DNA of 64,000 bases from Dactylonectria macrodidyma. Its lineage: Eukaryota; Ascomycota; Sordariomycetes; Hypocreales; Nectriaceae. Under the pieces are notes generated by a model, which worked only from the letters and a program-made list of their open reading frames with translations, ran no database searches and was not told where the DNA came from. Below are positions 10,414 through 20,585 of this stretch, one piece after another (the stretch's first letter is position 1; every line of letters begins with the position of its first letter). The position numbers and the translations under genes were made by a program. Where the stretch lies: the NCBI GenBank assembly GCA_020744425.1, contig JAGMUV010000017.1:620001-684000 (forward strand). The letters run 5' to 3'.

Positions 10414-12923
10414 TTTATAAGATGTAGTTTGCTGCCTCTTGGTTGTGGGAGGAGGTATGAAAGACATACTTTTGGACGTGATTGTTATAGTGATGGTAAT
10501 GTTGTGTGTCAATGAACTAGATCGCCATGAAATCTTTATACTTTTGGTTTACAATTCTGTTACATATATCTCTCCAGTATCTCGTTCATCACGAGATTTC
10601 GATGGTGTTGGTGAGGATAGTCCAGCGCGGTACCACCAGGCATTCAAAACCCAATGGTGTGGTATGGACATAGCCCACAAGCAAGCTGAACACAGAATGC
10701 TGCCACGTCTGAGTGGATTGCACCAGTACTGGTGATTCTACTTGCCGCGATGGTCCGATGCTGGATGGCGGTATTGAAAGGCGGCCCTCTGTCGGGGCTG
10801 TGTGGGCTTAAGGATGACAGTGCATTCTTTATGACTTCATACAGCACAGGTGAAGAGTATCACAATCAATCTCGGAGAAAGATGGTTTTATCGCCCAACA
10901 TCTCGCTGTATCTTCAACCTGAGTGACAAGTTGTTGCCACTTATGGAATCAAAATGATGCGGCAACCTACCCGACCACTTGCTAGGAGTATCCATGGGCG
11001 ACTAGAGCTTGTTGTTCCTGAATTTGATAGCATAACGCAGCGCTTGGCATACCTATGAAAGCCGACATCGGGAGAGGACAACCCCTGCCAGCTGCCCAGC
11101 TTGCAGTTGTGTATGGAGAAGAATGCCCGACTTCTTGGGATGGCCAATACGTAGAGTAGGCGGTCATCTAGCAATGGGCATGGTTTGATTTCAAGCCTAG
11201 TGGCGATAAATTACCGGCCACTTACTTGGGGCTAGTGGGATACAGTTTCAGCTCGTATTCGTGACGGTGATCGTTGTGCGAATGGGTCCATTTACACCTT
11301 GAAATAGGCTGGTGTTACTTCGCTTTCATAGTCAACCACACCAGAAATTAGGTGCATTACACCCGACAAAACAGCTCATGTATTTACACGGCATCACAGT
11401 CATGCAGTCAGCTTTGCCGTCCGTGTCACTAGACTCAGTCAGGTGGCGAAAACTTCCAATAAAATATTGTGTACGGGATAGACTTCGCCTCGGAATGCAA
11501 CATTTGTCTTTTAAAAATGTTTGTGGGTGTTACTCTGTGGCTATCTTCCGCAGTAACTGCCAATGACTTTACAGCAGTGACCAGTTTGCATACGCCAGCT
11601 TGAATGATTCCGATTTCGTGTGGCAACATCACCTGAGCAGCCAACTACCAACTGATCAGGCGGTGGCGTAGAGGGCTTAATTGATGGGAACAGAGTTAGT
11701 TTGGGGCACCTCGTTAGCAGCACACTTTCGATAGAAGCAAGAATCTCTACCCCCTAAACAGCCGACACGTACCTAGGCCAGGGAGACTAAATTGAAAGAG
11801 ACGATAAGACCACACACATGCCCATAATATGCCACAAGCATCAATACTCCACTCAGTGGTAACATTGAAAAGGTTGCTGGCACGTCCATCAATGCTGAAC
11901 CGTCGTGAACATTGAGGTAGTGGGTACTTCCGTTGAAATTTAGCGTCTGTGAAGATGCAACCTTATTTTTCCCCAGCTAGTGATCTGGTTGAATGGTATG
12001 ATGGTCAGCCAACCCGTCAGCTCGGCTTCCGCCGACTAATAGGATGCTGGGGGTGGCATGCACTGTATGACCGAGGCGGCCTATCACAGACAATCGCGAG
12101 CCTAACCCCATAGCAACCGCGAAGCCCACAACGCGTCAAGGCCGGGCTGCAATAAGAGGGGGGTCACATTGAACGTAAATGCGGGCGGTACAGTACGGGC
12201 TAGCGTTGTCGAAATTGCTTTTCCTCGTCGATTGCACAACGGGATGCTGGCATCCAATGTCAGCAATTGGTGTCATTATCTCTAAGCCATAGTGTCTGTG
12301 AATTTGTCAGGTCTTCAGTGGCACTAACGAAAACAAACCAATGCACAGATGTAGTTCAACCCACGATCCCGACAGACCTCAGGCAGTGCTGAGATGCCTA
12401 CCTCCTGCCAGACTGCTCTTCGCTCCTTAATCTCCTGCAGGCTGCTCTGAGGTGCTGAACCCCACATTTTGAAGGTTTAACTATCGCTTTATCCATAAAG
12501 ATTTTGATCTGGAGCAAATGCGCTGCTGTTTACAAGAGCCACGATGACTAGTTTTCTTGATAATGCCTTGTGTAACGAAGAACTTCAATGTGGACGTTAA
12601 ATTAGCGTGGCGAAGACGACGGAGGTACGTATTGCGCGCTATTCAGACGTAGCTAAAAGCATAAGGCTTCATCTGTCTTCTTTACGGAGGCTCGTAAAGT
12701 AGTGAGTCGTAAGTGAGGCATCGCGTCTCTAGGCCGGAGTCACCTCTGTAGAATTCGGATTCGATCCGCCGGCGTCGTTAGGTGTGGAATCGGCTGTGGA
12801 CCGGAGTGGCGGTTTCTTTTTGCTAGGTTTAGCCTCAGTATAACTTAATCCGACTTAAGATAGTCTCTGCGGTCGGAGAGACGAGGATTCAGAGACGATC
12901 GGCGGGATGCAATTTTTGGATGA
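10414..12923. other. No supported gene
   Basis: About 2.5 kb with only short motif-free ORFs. Two imperfect copies of a CTCCTGC(C/A)(A/G)G-CTGCTCT sequence lie close together near 12405-12450. Nothing else could be assigned. Confidence 0.35.
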
Positions 12924-13208
12924 CGGGAGACGAAGAGTTGCATCGTCAACCTAGGCGAGAGTGACCTCTACAACAAACTTTTCAAGTGTCTAGGCACCTT
13001 CTACTTATTCCTCGCCCACCTGGCTACTGTCGCTATCCCCACCAACAACCCTTCCATCAGAGGAAAAGCCGTAAATGTCGCGAAACTCGGAGTCTTCGTC
13101 GTACAAGTCAAGCTTACAGTGTCCCTTTCTGTCGCACCGTTGATTGACAGAAACCACTCATTTTACATCATTGGCAAGAGGCTCGGGACATTCTTTTACT
13201 TGGAGTGA
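12924..13208 (+). pseudogene. Open frame resembling a membrane-protein exon
   Basis: An open frame of 94 codons without an ATG start, bounded by TGA at 12921 and 13206. It encodes two hydrophobic stretches, CLGTFYLFLAHLATVAIP and AKLGVFVVQVKLTVSLSV, linked by a polar loop, and looks like part of a polytopic fungal membrane protein. No convincing upstream or downstream exon was found, so it is probably a relic, though an exon of an unrecognised gene cannot be excluded. Composition is richer in G+C than its flanks. Confidence 0.35.
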
Positions 13209-15393
13209 CTGAAACTAGGTGTATCTATGAAGCATTGTGAAGCTACAATTCTTGTCCTCACTCATCACCGATATGTGGCGGTACTCTGGACACTAACGAC
13301 TTGTTGGTTATAATATGCCTGTTTCGCCTCGAGGTCTACCTCAAAGACCAATCCATTAATACCATAATCTCCCCAGTAGTGAATAAATAGTGTGAGGGGC
13401 TTGGCATAGAGAACTCTGTTTAGTAAAGATGATTTACGGGATCGTCGTGGGCGTGAGGTAAAGTTGGTTTGATGTTAATGCGCGGGGGGGCTGCGTAGAG
13501 ATATCTAAGATAGTGTATTAGCCATGTAGACACCTAAGTTGGAGAGACTGTGGGTGGTTACTTATATCTGCAACCGAATCCAAGATCCCAAATAGGGATA
13601 TACGATCATTTGTATGATCTCGGGTTGTATGCAGAATCGAGCTCTTACCGCTAGCAGGGGAGGGCGTTGGCGGTTCCTTCTTATGGATTGCTCCGTACGA
13701 CGAATAAGTCGCATGAGAGCTGTCTAAAATATTGGAACAGCACTAATATTTTTCGTCATATCGCGGGCACTGGCGTCGATTTCTTGAGTTTGGAACGCCT
13801 GGTAGGTGTTAATACGGAAAACGAGACCCCTGTTGTCCTCTTCGCGCACCTGTTTCGGAACTAAACCCGGACCTGCTGGGCACTTATGCTATCAACTTCG
13901 AGAGGCGCTCTAGATGCGCAAGGTGTGTTAAATGTGCTAAAGCATCCATCACCACTGTCGACCAGTAGTAACTAATCTGTCAGCAGGTACCACCTGACAT
14001 AGAGTGGCCTGATTCGTTACATCAGTTGTAAGACCAAACCCTCTGACATGCAGGCCAATATAATCGTCCCGCATTAGCACCTCAAGCATAGCCTGAGTAG
14101 TGGATATATTCTCCATCAAACCTCCATGGTAGAATTTGTTGCGCCTGAGAGACAACTCCCATAGATAAAATATATTTTGACATACGGTTCGGCAGGGCTG
14201 TCAGCTGCTGGCTAACCTTTGAGCCGCAATGACCTACCTTGGATTCGCTATGTTGCAGTCATCGTTCATTTTAGACCTCCCCAGCCCACGTCCCAGAAAC
14301 CGCCAGTGTCGCATTGCCGGATCAGCCATGTAAAGAGGAATGCGCACTCCGCTAGTGGGTAGTGTAATATTGGCTTATATCCTGACTGTGACGGCCACTC
14401 GCCTCTAACCCCAGCCTCACTCATCTTCTCGCAAGGCAGCACAGCACATGCGACCAGTTTTGCCCAAGAACCACAGAAGCCCAATAAAACGAAAGACTGA
14501 AAGACCGGTTACTGTATACAGGGGGACTTGAAGTAGTATGAAGTTCGGGTATTAGTAGTTTTCAAAGCCCTATTAATAGATTATTCGTGCCAAAGACCTT
14601 AGAACGCTTGCTTAAACCCCCAAAGATGCAAAGCATTACTCGTATTGACAAGGACAATCACGATGTTGGAAAACATCCAAAAATCGACCAGCCTGGTTCT
14701 AAATGACTTACAAGACTTATGAATATCTCATGGAATGTAAATTGTGCCCCTGTGACCCCCTGAAACAGCCAATGAATGGCGTACTACAGGGGGGGGCTTT
14801 GTCACGCTTCAGTTGGCAGAGGCGTTGGAGTGCGCTGGAGTGGAGGGTCGCGTTACTGGCGCTAAACTTACATTCACCACCATCGGCACCACATGTTGGT
14901 TGCATCGTCATGGTTTGGATTCATCGCCTTAAATTATATTTTATGCCCACTCGTCTCACATCCAGAATTCTTTGAATTGTCTATTCAGGGTTAATTTAGC
15001 GGAATTTGCTGCCAGGACTTTGACTTATTGGAGCCTTGTTGTCGCCCCGTCCCTCCTCCTGCTTCCCGTTTCCAGTGCTGCCGCCGACGAATTACCAGTC
15101 ACTTAACTATCCCTTTACCAGTAGAGCTTCCCCGTCGGTTTTGCCTAGCATTATCGAAAGGCTCAGATGGATGACTGCACAAGCAGAGCTAATGATGTTA
15201 AAAGGATCGATACGGGTCAGATCTAGAGCTAGCGGTATCATAACGCTGAAGATAGTTTGATTGTGGAGACATCATCCTCAATTCGTATTGCATCACCTAT
15301 AGGGTGCTCATTGTGGAAGTTATGGATCGAATCAAGTTCCTATACTAAATGTAGCTCAAAAATGGGCTCAAACCAAGCTGTTCTCTGACCATT
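13209..15393. other. No supported gene
   Basis: Scattered ORFs under 92 codons on both strands without domains, paired exons or splice logic. I see no repeats with clear ends. Confidence 0.4.
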
Positions 15394-16308
15394 TTATTTC
15401 CCTATCCCAAACCAATCATTTACGGCCCTTACAATACTATAACTAGCACCGGCGGCAACGGCTCCAATGAGAAGAGTCTCTAGCGATCCGTAGAAAGCTG
15501 AATATTGTCCAACCCCAGTAGCCACAGATTTGATATATCCAAATATAGATAGCATTACAGCTGTAGCTCCAACTGAAGCGACTAGTGCGGTGCTGATACC
15601 CCCGATGACAAAGTAGGGAAACAAGGGGATTAGCCCGCCTTCAAATTTTCATTAATAATTATTGAGTGAAATTGGAATTCTGATGCACTAACCTACAAAA
15701 TATGCCATTCCCATGATAAACGCAGAGATCCATGGCCGAGACCGGCTGGGACGCTCAAGTTTGACTTCAAAGTCCATCATAAACTAGAAATGTCAGCTTA
15801 ATATCATTACCAGATTGGAGTACTTGCCTTGACCCACGATTCTGGATTCTGCCTAAAGCTCTGGAGGATGGGCAATATCTCTTCTCTGCTTATGCCATAC
15901 TGTGTGAAGATATCTATCAATATTTCACCTTCGAGGTGCGGATTCCCTGTGACCTGACGCTGCTCCCGAGCTTCCTCCACTTGGAAGTGGCGGGCATCCG
16001 TAACTGTGGCAAGAAAAGCCCCCAATCCCATGCTTATAGACCCGGCAAATAATTCTGCCAATCCACCAAGAATGACAAGCTTTGTGGACCCAATCCTGAT
16101 GTTTTCGTCAGCTGAGATTGAGATCAAGGTAGGAAAAATAAACCTACGAAGATAAGCTAGCCGTGACTGCGAAGGGTACTGTTAGGCCATCTGCAAGGCC
16201 AATGATAGCGTCGCGAATGAAGCCGCTTCTTATTGTATGTCTCTCGAGCCCCTGTAGCGCAGCCGCATCTAACAGTCTTTGAGTTTCGGGCTGAACGGGC
16301 TCAGACAT
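15394..16308 (-). CDS. CCC1/VIT1-family vacuolar iron/manganese transporter
   Basis: Moves Fe2+ and Mn2+ into the vacuole for detoxification and storage. Four exons, 16308-16148, 16095-15828, 15783-15693 and 15638-15394, give 254 aa, the usual family size. Family landmarks in order are IRDAIIGLADGLTVPFAVTASLSS (first TM), GSTKLVILGGLAELFAGSISMGLGAFLAT (second TM), a charged metal-binding helix region (EEAREQR...), FMMDFE, and three C-terminal TMs ending SIVRAVNDW. Introns 1 and 3 are GT-AG (52 and 54 bp). Intron 2 (15827-15784, 44 bp) starts GCAAGT after AAG, and only this GC-AG splice keeps the WVK-FMMDFE frame. The gene looks intact. Confidence 0.92.
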
Positions 16309-17201
16309 TAGGACGGCCTCATCTTGCTCCCTACCATCGCTCGTAGACGGGCGGTTCTGGCTTTCCGCCCGTGGTATAAATGGCGAAAGGTTTGCCGTGA
16401 GAGAGAGGATTCTTACGTAACACTACGAATATCTGCTATTCCCATTCCGCCTTTACGTGGCTACTGGCTGCTTCAAGGGTCATACATCATCGTGATTTCA
16501 TAATGCGGCGCGTCATGCTAGTTTGGTATTAGGGCGGCTCAGAGCTATACGAACCGGAGCTTAATGTTGGGGACTTGACTGTATCAGATCATATGACTCC
16601 GCCTGCTTTCATCGGCCCAATTTCATTCTCGGGTGACTTACATAAAGCTACTCTCGGACTAGCGAATCGAAATCTTTAGTATATGCCTGAAAATTTTAAT
16701 ATTCCACTTGGTCTGGCTGTTTTGGATTCAATAAATAGGAGATGAGACGGTAATCACCGATATTGTAGTTATTTTAGAACATGTAGCATAAGTGTATGCT
16801 CGTGCGGATACTCCAGAGATGAAACGAGGTTGAAGACGAAAGCTGAGAACGAGATGTCCAGTGCATCAATAAGATGAAATAATGATAAGTTGATGAGATA
16901 AAGTACACATTTACTTCAACCGTTCCTCTGTGCATCTTTATGTTTATCTGCTTGTCAAGGTATCACATCCTTCAGAGGTCCTTTCAACCCCTGGCGACTG
17001 ACCATAGACAAGCCGTTGCTTGGAGGCGGCCCGATTCCATAGGTATGACAATCAGTGATGTTCATGTCATTACTAGATAACGTATATGATGAGCAAGTGG
17101 ACCAGACAAGCGAGCGGGCCACCTTCAAATCCCATACAAAATGCTGTTCTCACTCCCTCCCTCCCTGCAAAAACCATCAATTCATAAGTGAAAAACTAAT
17201 A
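16309..17201. other. Intergenic between CCC1 and ADH
   Basis: Holds the CCC1 promoter and the 3' flank of the alcohol dehydrogenase. No ORF with recognisable content. Confidence 0.45.
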
Positions 17202-18314
17202 TCATTTGCTCGTATCAACCACATATCTCCCCACAACCTCGTCCTTCAGCATCATATCATACACATCCTGGAGTCGGCTCAGACCGATGAGCTTGTGCGG
17301 CGCTGTGATAAGTCCAAGTCGGAAAAATTCAACAGCCTCGGCCGCGTCCTGACGATTCCCGACATAACTGCCTCGAATGTTGATCATGCGGACGACGGTG
17401 TCAAAGATTGACGCTTTGAGATATGCATTGCCTGGAATGCCAATACACATAATACTGCCGTGCGGACGAACATACGTGTATGCATGCTGGAACGGCTCCT
17501 CGTGAGGTGCAAGCAGAATGACAGCGTGGGGTCCGAAACCGTCTGGGGTTGCGGCTTTGATATCTGCGGCAAGATCGCTCGACTTCTTGAAATCGATGAA
17601 TGTCATTGTCCCCAAATCTTTGCACATTTGGGCTCTATCACTTCCAGTATCCACCGCGATAGTGTGAATACCCATGGCTTTGGCGTATTGGAGAGTAAAG
17701 CATCCGAGTCCGCCGCCTGCACCAACCACCGCGACGTACTGCCCAGGGCGGATACCAGCCTCCTTGAGCCCCTTATAGACCGTAAGGCCTGCACAGAGGA
17801 TCGGAGCCACGTCCTCGAGGCTACACTCGGCTGGAATGCGGGTAACATGTGCTGCCTTGGCAATAGCATATTGTTGGAATGTTCCATCAACAGTGTAACC
17901 GGATAAGAGAGCTTGGGGACAGAGCGGCTCGTCACCTTGCAGGCAAAAGGTGCAGTGTAGGCAAGAGCCATTTAACCACTTGATGCCAGCCTGGTCACCG
18001 ATCTCTATGCCCGTAACAAGCTCGCCTTTTGCGACTACAACCCCAGCGCCTTCATGGCCACCAACAAATGGTATCTTCCGCTGCAGTGGCCAATCGCCCA
18101 TCATAGCGTGTAGATCGGTGTGGCAGACTCCCGAGTACTTCACGTTGACGAGAACCTCATCAGGGCCTGGCGTTTGCACGGGGATTTTCTTATAAACTAC
18201 TACTGTCAATCAGCATTAGCGATTAGCGTAGGGAGCCGAACTAGAATACGTACACCCGCAGGACCTTTCGACTACTTGGGCCCATTGTTCGCTCGGGATC
18301 TCAAAAGAAGCCAT
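17202..18314 (-). CDS. Zinc-dependent alcohol dehydrogenase (class of fungal ADH1)
   Basis: Catalyses NAD(H)-linked interconversion of acetaldehyde and ethanol, cytosolic. Exon 1 (18314-18254) and exon 2 (18202-17202), split by a 51-bp GTACGT...CAG intron, give 353 aa, the normal length. Catalytic zinc ligands lie in [15 protein letters not shown] and the Cys of [11 protein letters not shown]. The structural zinc site is the four-cysteine [15 protein letters not shown]. The nucleotide fold is marked by [20 protein letters not shown]. It heads the run ADH, lactate dehydrogenase, PEP synthase, pyruvate decarboxylase, and is transcribed away from the LDH-like gene. Together with the decarboxylase it could complete pyruvate to ethanol. 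Exact substrate is family-level knowledge. Confidence 0.95.
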
Positions 18315-18669
18315 AGTGGTATAATTGAGACGTGAGATTTAGCAGATGTCGCAGGGCTCAGAATTAAGCACGACTGAGCGAAAATACTTGGCGAAGAAGA
18401 TTGACTTATGACTCACAAAGCACGCTTGGCTGGCCGCCGTGTGCTTGGATATCGGCAGAATGCATTCATAATTACGCAAACTATCATGTGATACAACCCA
18501 GCCACAGGTTAGAAAGCCGAATGAATTAGCCCCAGCATGTGATTTCCAATATACATATCAAATTCAAATTGAGTTTAGCTATAGCAGCTACTACAAGAGG
18601 ATGCGGGGTCAGACCACCCTCCCGACGTATAATACCCGTAGCAGAGACTAGATGTACAGATACAGGATG

Positions 18670-18946
18670 TGTTAGATCCGATACGGTCAATTCAATCAGG
18701 GTGATAGCGACCCATACGATGTGGAGCCCAAGGGTGATGATTGTATGTATTAATCTCGGATTCCTCCGGCCCCCTCTTTCTCGAGAGGGTTTTTCTAGTC
18801 ATCTGACTAAGGCAAGGATATCGTGAATCAGAGGTTTATGAAAATTTGGGTCTCATGCCGCCACACGAGGGGTCAATCCAACAGGATGTATAGCATTGAT
18901 ATCTATAGTGTTGGATACCGTACGGCCAATTCGATCACAGGGATAG
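18670..18946. repeat. Two diverged copies of a ~38-bp repeat
   Basis: Copies at 18670-18707 and 18909-18946 both read roughly TGTT(A/G)GAT-CCG-TACGG(T/C)CAATTC(A/G)ATCA-GGG-GATAG, about 240 bp apart in direct orientation. The surrounding sequence has further weak similarity. This may be a decayed transposon or tandem duplication between the ADH and LDH-like genes. No ends or target duplication are visible. Confidence 0.5.
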
Positions 18947-19242
18947 TGTTCAATAGAGGGTGGATCCCACTTATTATGCCTCCAGACGACGTCTCAATCC
19001 AACATAGAGTTATAATGTAAGGTTTGTAATGACCTGATATCAGAAACCCTAAATCTCCTCGGGTGTTGTGATATGATCCAGCCATGAAACCTTCATGATG
19101 TCCGGCGTACCGGCATGTTACGTCACTTACTACACCATAAGATCCCCTCACGCCACTTACCGGTGATCATCATGCTAAAGAGGGAAGCAAGCCGTCTCGA
19201 GAGCAAGAGACTGCGACTGGTGGTCAAACCGTGCCCAGAACC

Positions 19243-20297
19243 ATGAAGCCTGAGCCTCAGATCGCAATCATTGGTGTTGGCCAAGTCGGCGGCGCCGCAG
19301 CGTATGCCATTATTCTCGCCTCCATCGCGGCCGAGTTGCTCTTGGTCGACATCGATATTGACCTGAGAGACGGCCAGACTCAGGACCTCTCCGATGTGGC
19401 CTATAGTAGCAACAGTGGCACGCGTGTGCGGGCGGCCACGTACCATGAGGCAGCCCAGTGCGACATTGTGGTCATCACAGCAGGATCCAAGCATACCATA
19501 GGTACGGATAGGAATAGGAGAAGGATGGTTGCTTGCTCTCTTCTGGGACCCGAGCTCACTTTATAACCCCTTAGGCCAAACCACGATCGACTACACATCC
19601 CGGAACATTTCGATTGTCCGGAACATAATCGAAGCAATGAGGCCGTTCAGATCAGATACCATCTTGCTCGTCGTTGCGAACCCAGTTGACTTGCTCACAT
19701 CCATTGCTCAAGAGCTCTCTGGACTTCCGGCCTCTCAAGTCCTGGGCTCAGGCACTTTCCTCGACTCTGTGAGGCTTCGTGGGTTAATGGCGGACCAGGT
19801 GGGAGTGAGTGGCACATGACCCGTGCATCCTCTTTCTAGCTATGCTAATAGGGCTCTAGGTCGCGGCAAAGTCGATAGATATTCACGTATTGGGCGTGCA
19901 CGGAGATCCTCAAGTTGTAGCCTGGTCGGCGGCAACAATTGGCGGCATCCCCATCGACAAATCTCTGCTCCCTAACACTCTTAACCGTGCCGAGCTTTCG
20001 GATGAGTGCAAAAATCGATCACGGAGCATAGTCCGAGCCAAAGGTGCGACCCCTTTCGGAATCGGCTCCATTGTGTCAAGCATGTGCTCCTCTATCCTCT
20101 TGGATAAGCGCAATGTTCGGCCGGTAAGCCATTTTCAGCCGAAGTTTGGTTGCTGTTTCAGCTTGCCCTCGGTCCTTGGGAGAAAGGGTGTTGTTAGTAC
20201 GATATCTGTGTCGTTGGATAGTGACGAGGAGGCCGACATGGCCAAGTCGGTGAAGGAACTGAAAGAAAGTATTGACTGGGTTCATCAAGGCTTTTAG
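19243..20297 (+). CDS. L-lactate dehydrogenase-like protein (LDH/MDH superfamily)
   Basis: Expected to interconvert pyruvate and L-lactate with NAD(H). Exons 19243-19501, 19575-19804 and 19860-20297 (introns 73 and 55 bp) give 308 aa. Seen: dinucleotide motif GVGQVGGAAAYA, DID acidic end of strand 2, VVITAGS, VVANPVDLLT, GSGTFLDSVRLR (substrate Arg and catalytic Asp), and VHGD with the catalytic His. The mobile loop reads GSKHTIGQTTID, where classical LDHs have Gln and a catalytic Arg (NQKPGETRLD). Both are replaced, by His and Thr. Activity may therefore be altered or the protein may act on another 2-oxoacid. The NPVD and SGTxLD context favours LDH over MDH. It converges on the PEP synthase gene. 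Confidence 0.88.
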
Positions 20298-20585
20298 TTT
20301 GGAGCGTGGTGCAACACGAAGCCGGAGCCCAGCGGCATCGAAGAGTTTTATACGAGTCTCCACGTAGGTCAGATGCAAGTCGGACAAAGATTCTTCGTCA
20401 CTTGCGAATTAATCATTGTTTTTCTTTAAAGGTTAATGCTCAATTATAATCTGACTACTACCTTTCCTGCCGCTGATTCATTCTGAGTTGCCGTCAAAGT
20501 TATAAACACAAAGTTCAAAGGCCATCATACACAAAAGCAAATTTTCAGTATAGGTACCCCATCATCCCATGGTCCCAGTAGATAA
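20298..20585. other. Convergent 3' flanks
   Basis: Short spacer between the converging LDH-like and PEP synthase stop codons. It holds both 3' ends and no ORF of note. Confidence 0.5.
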
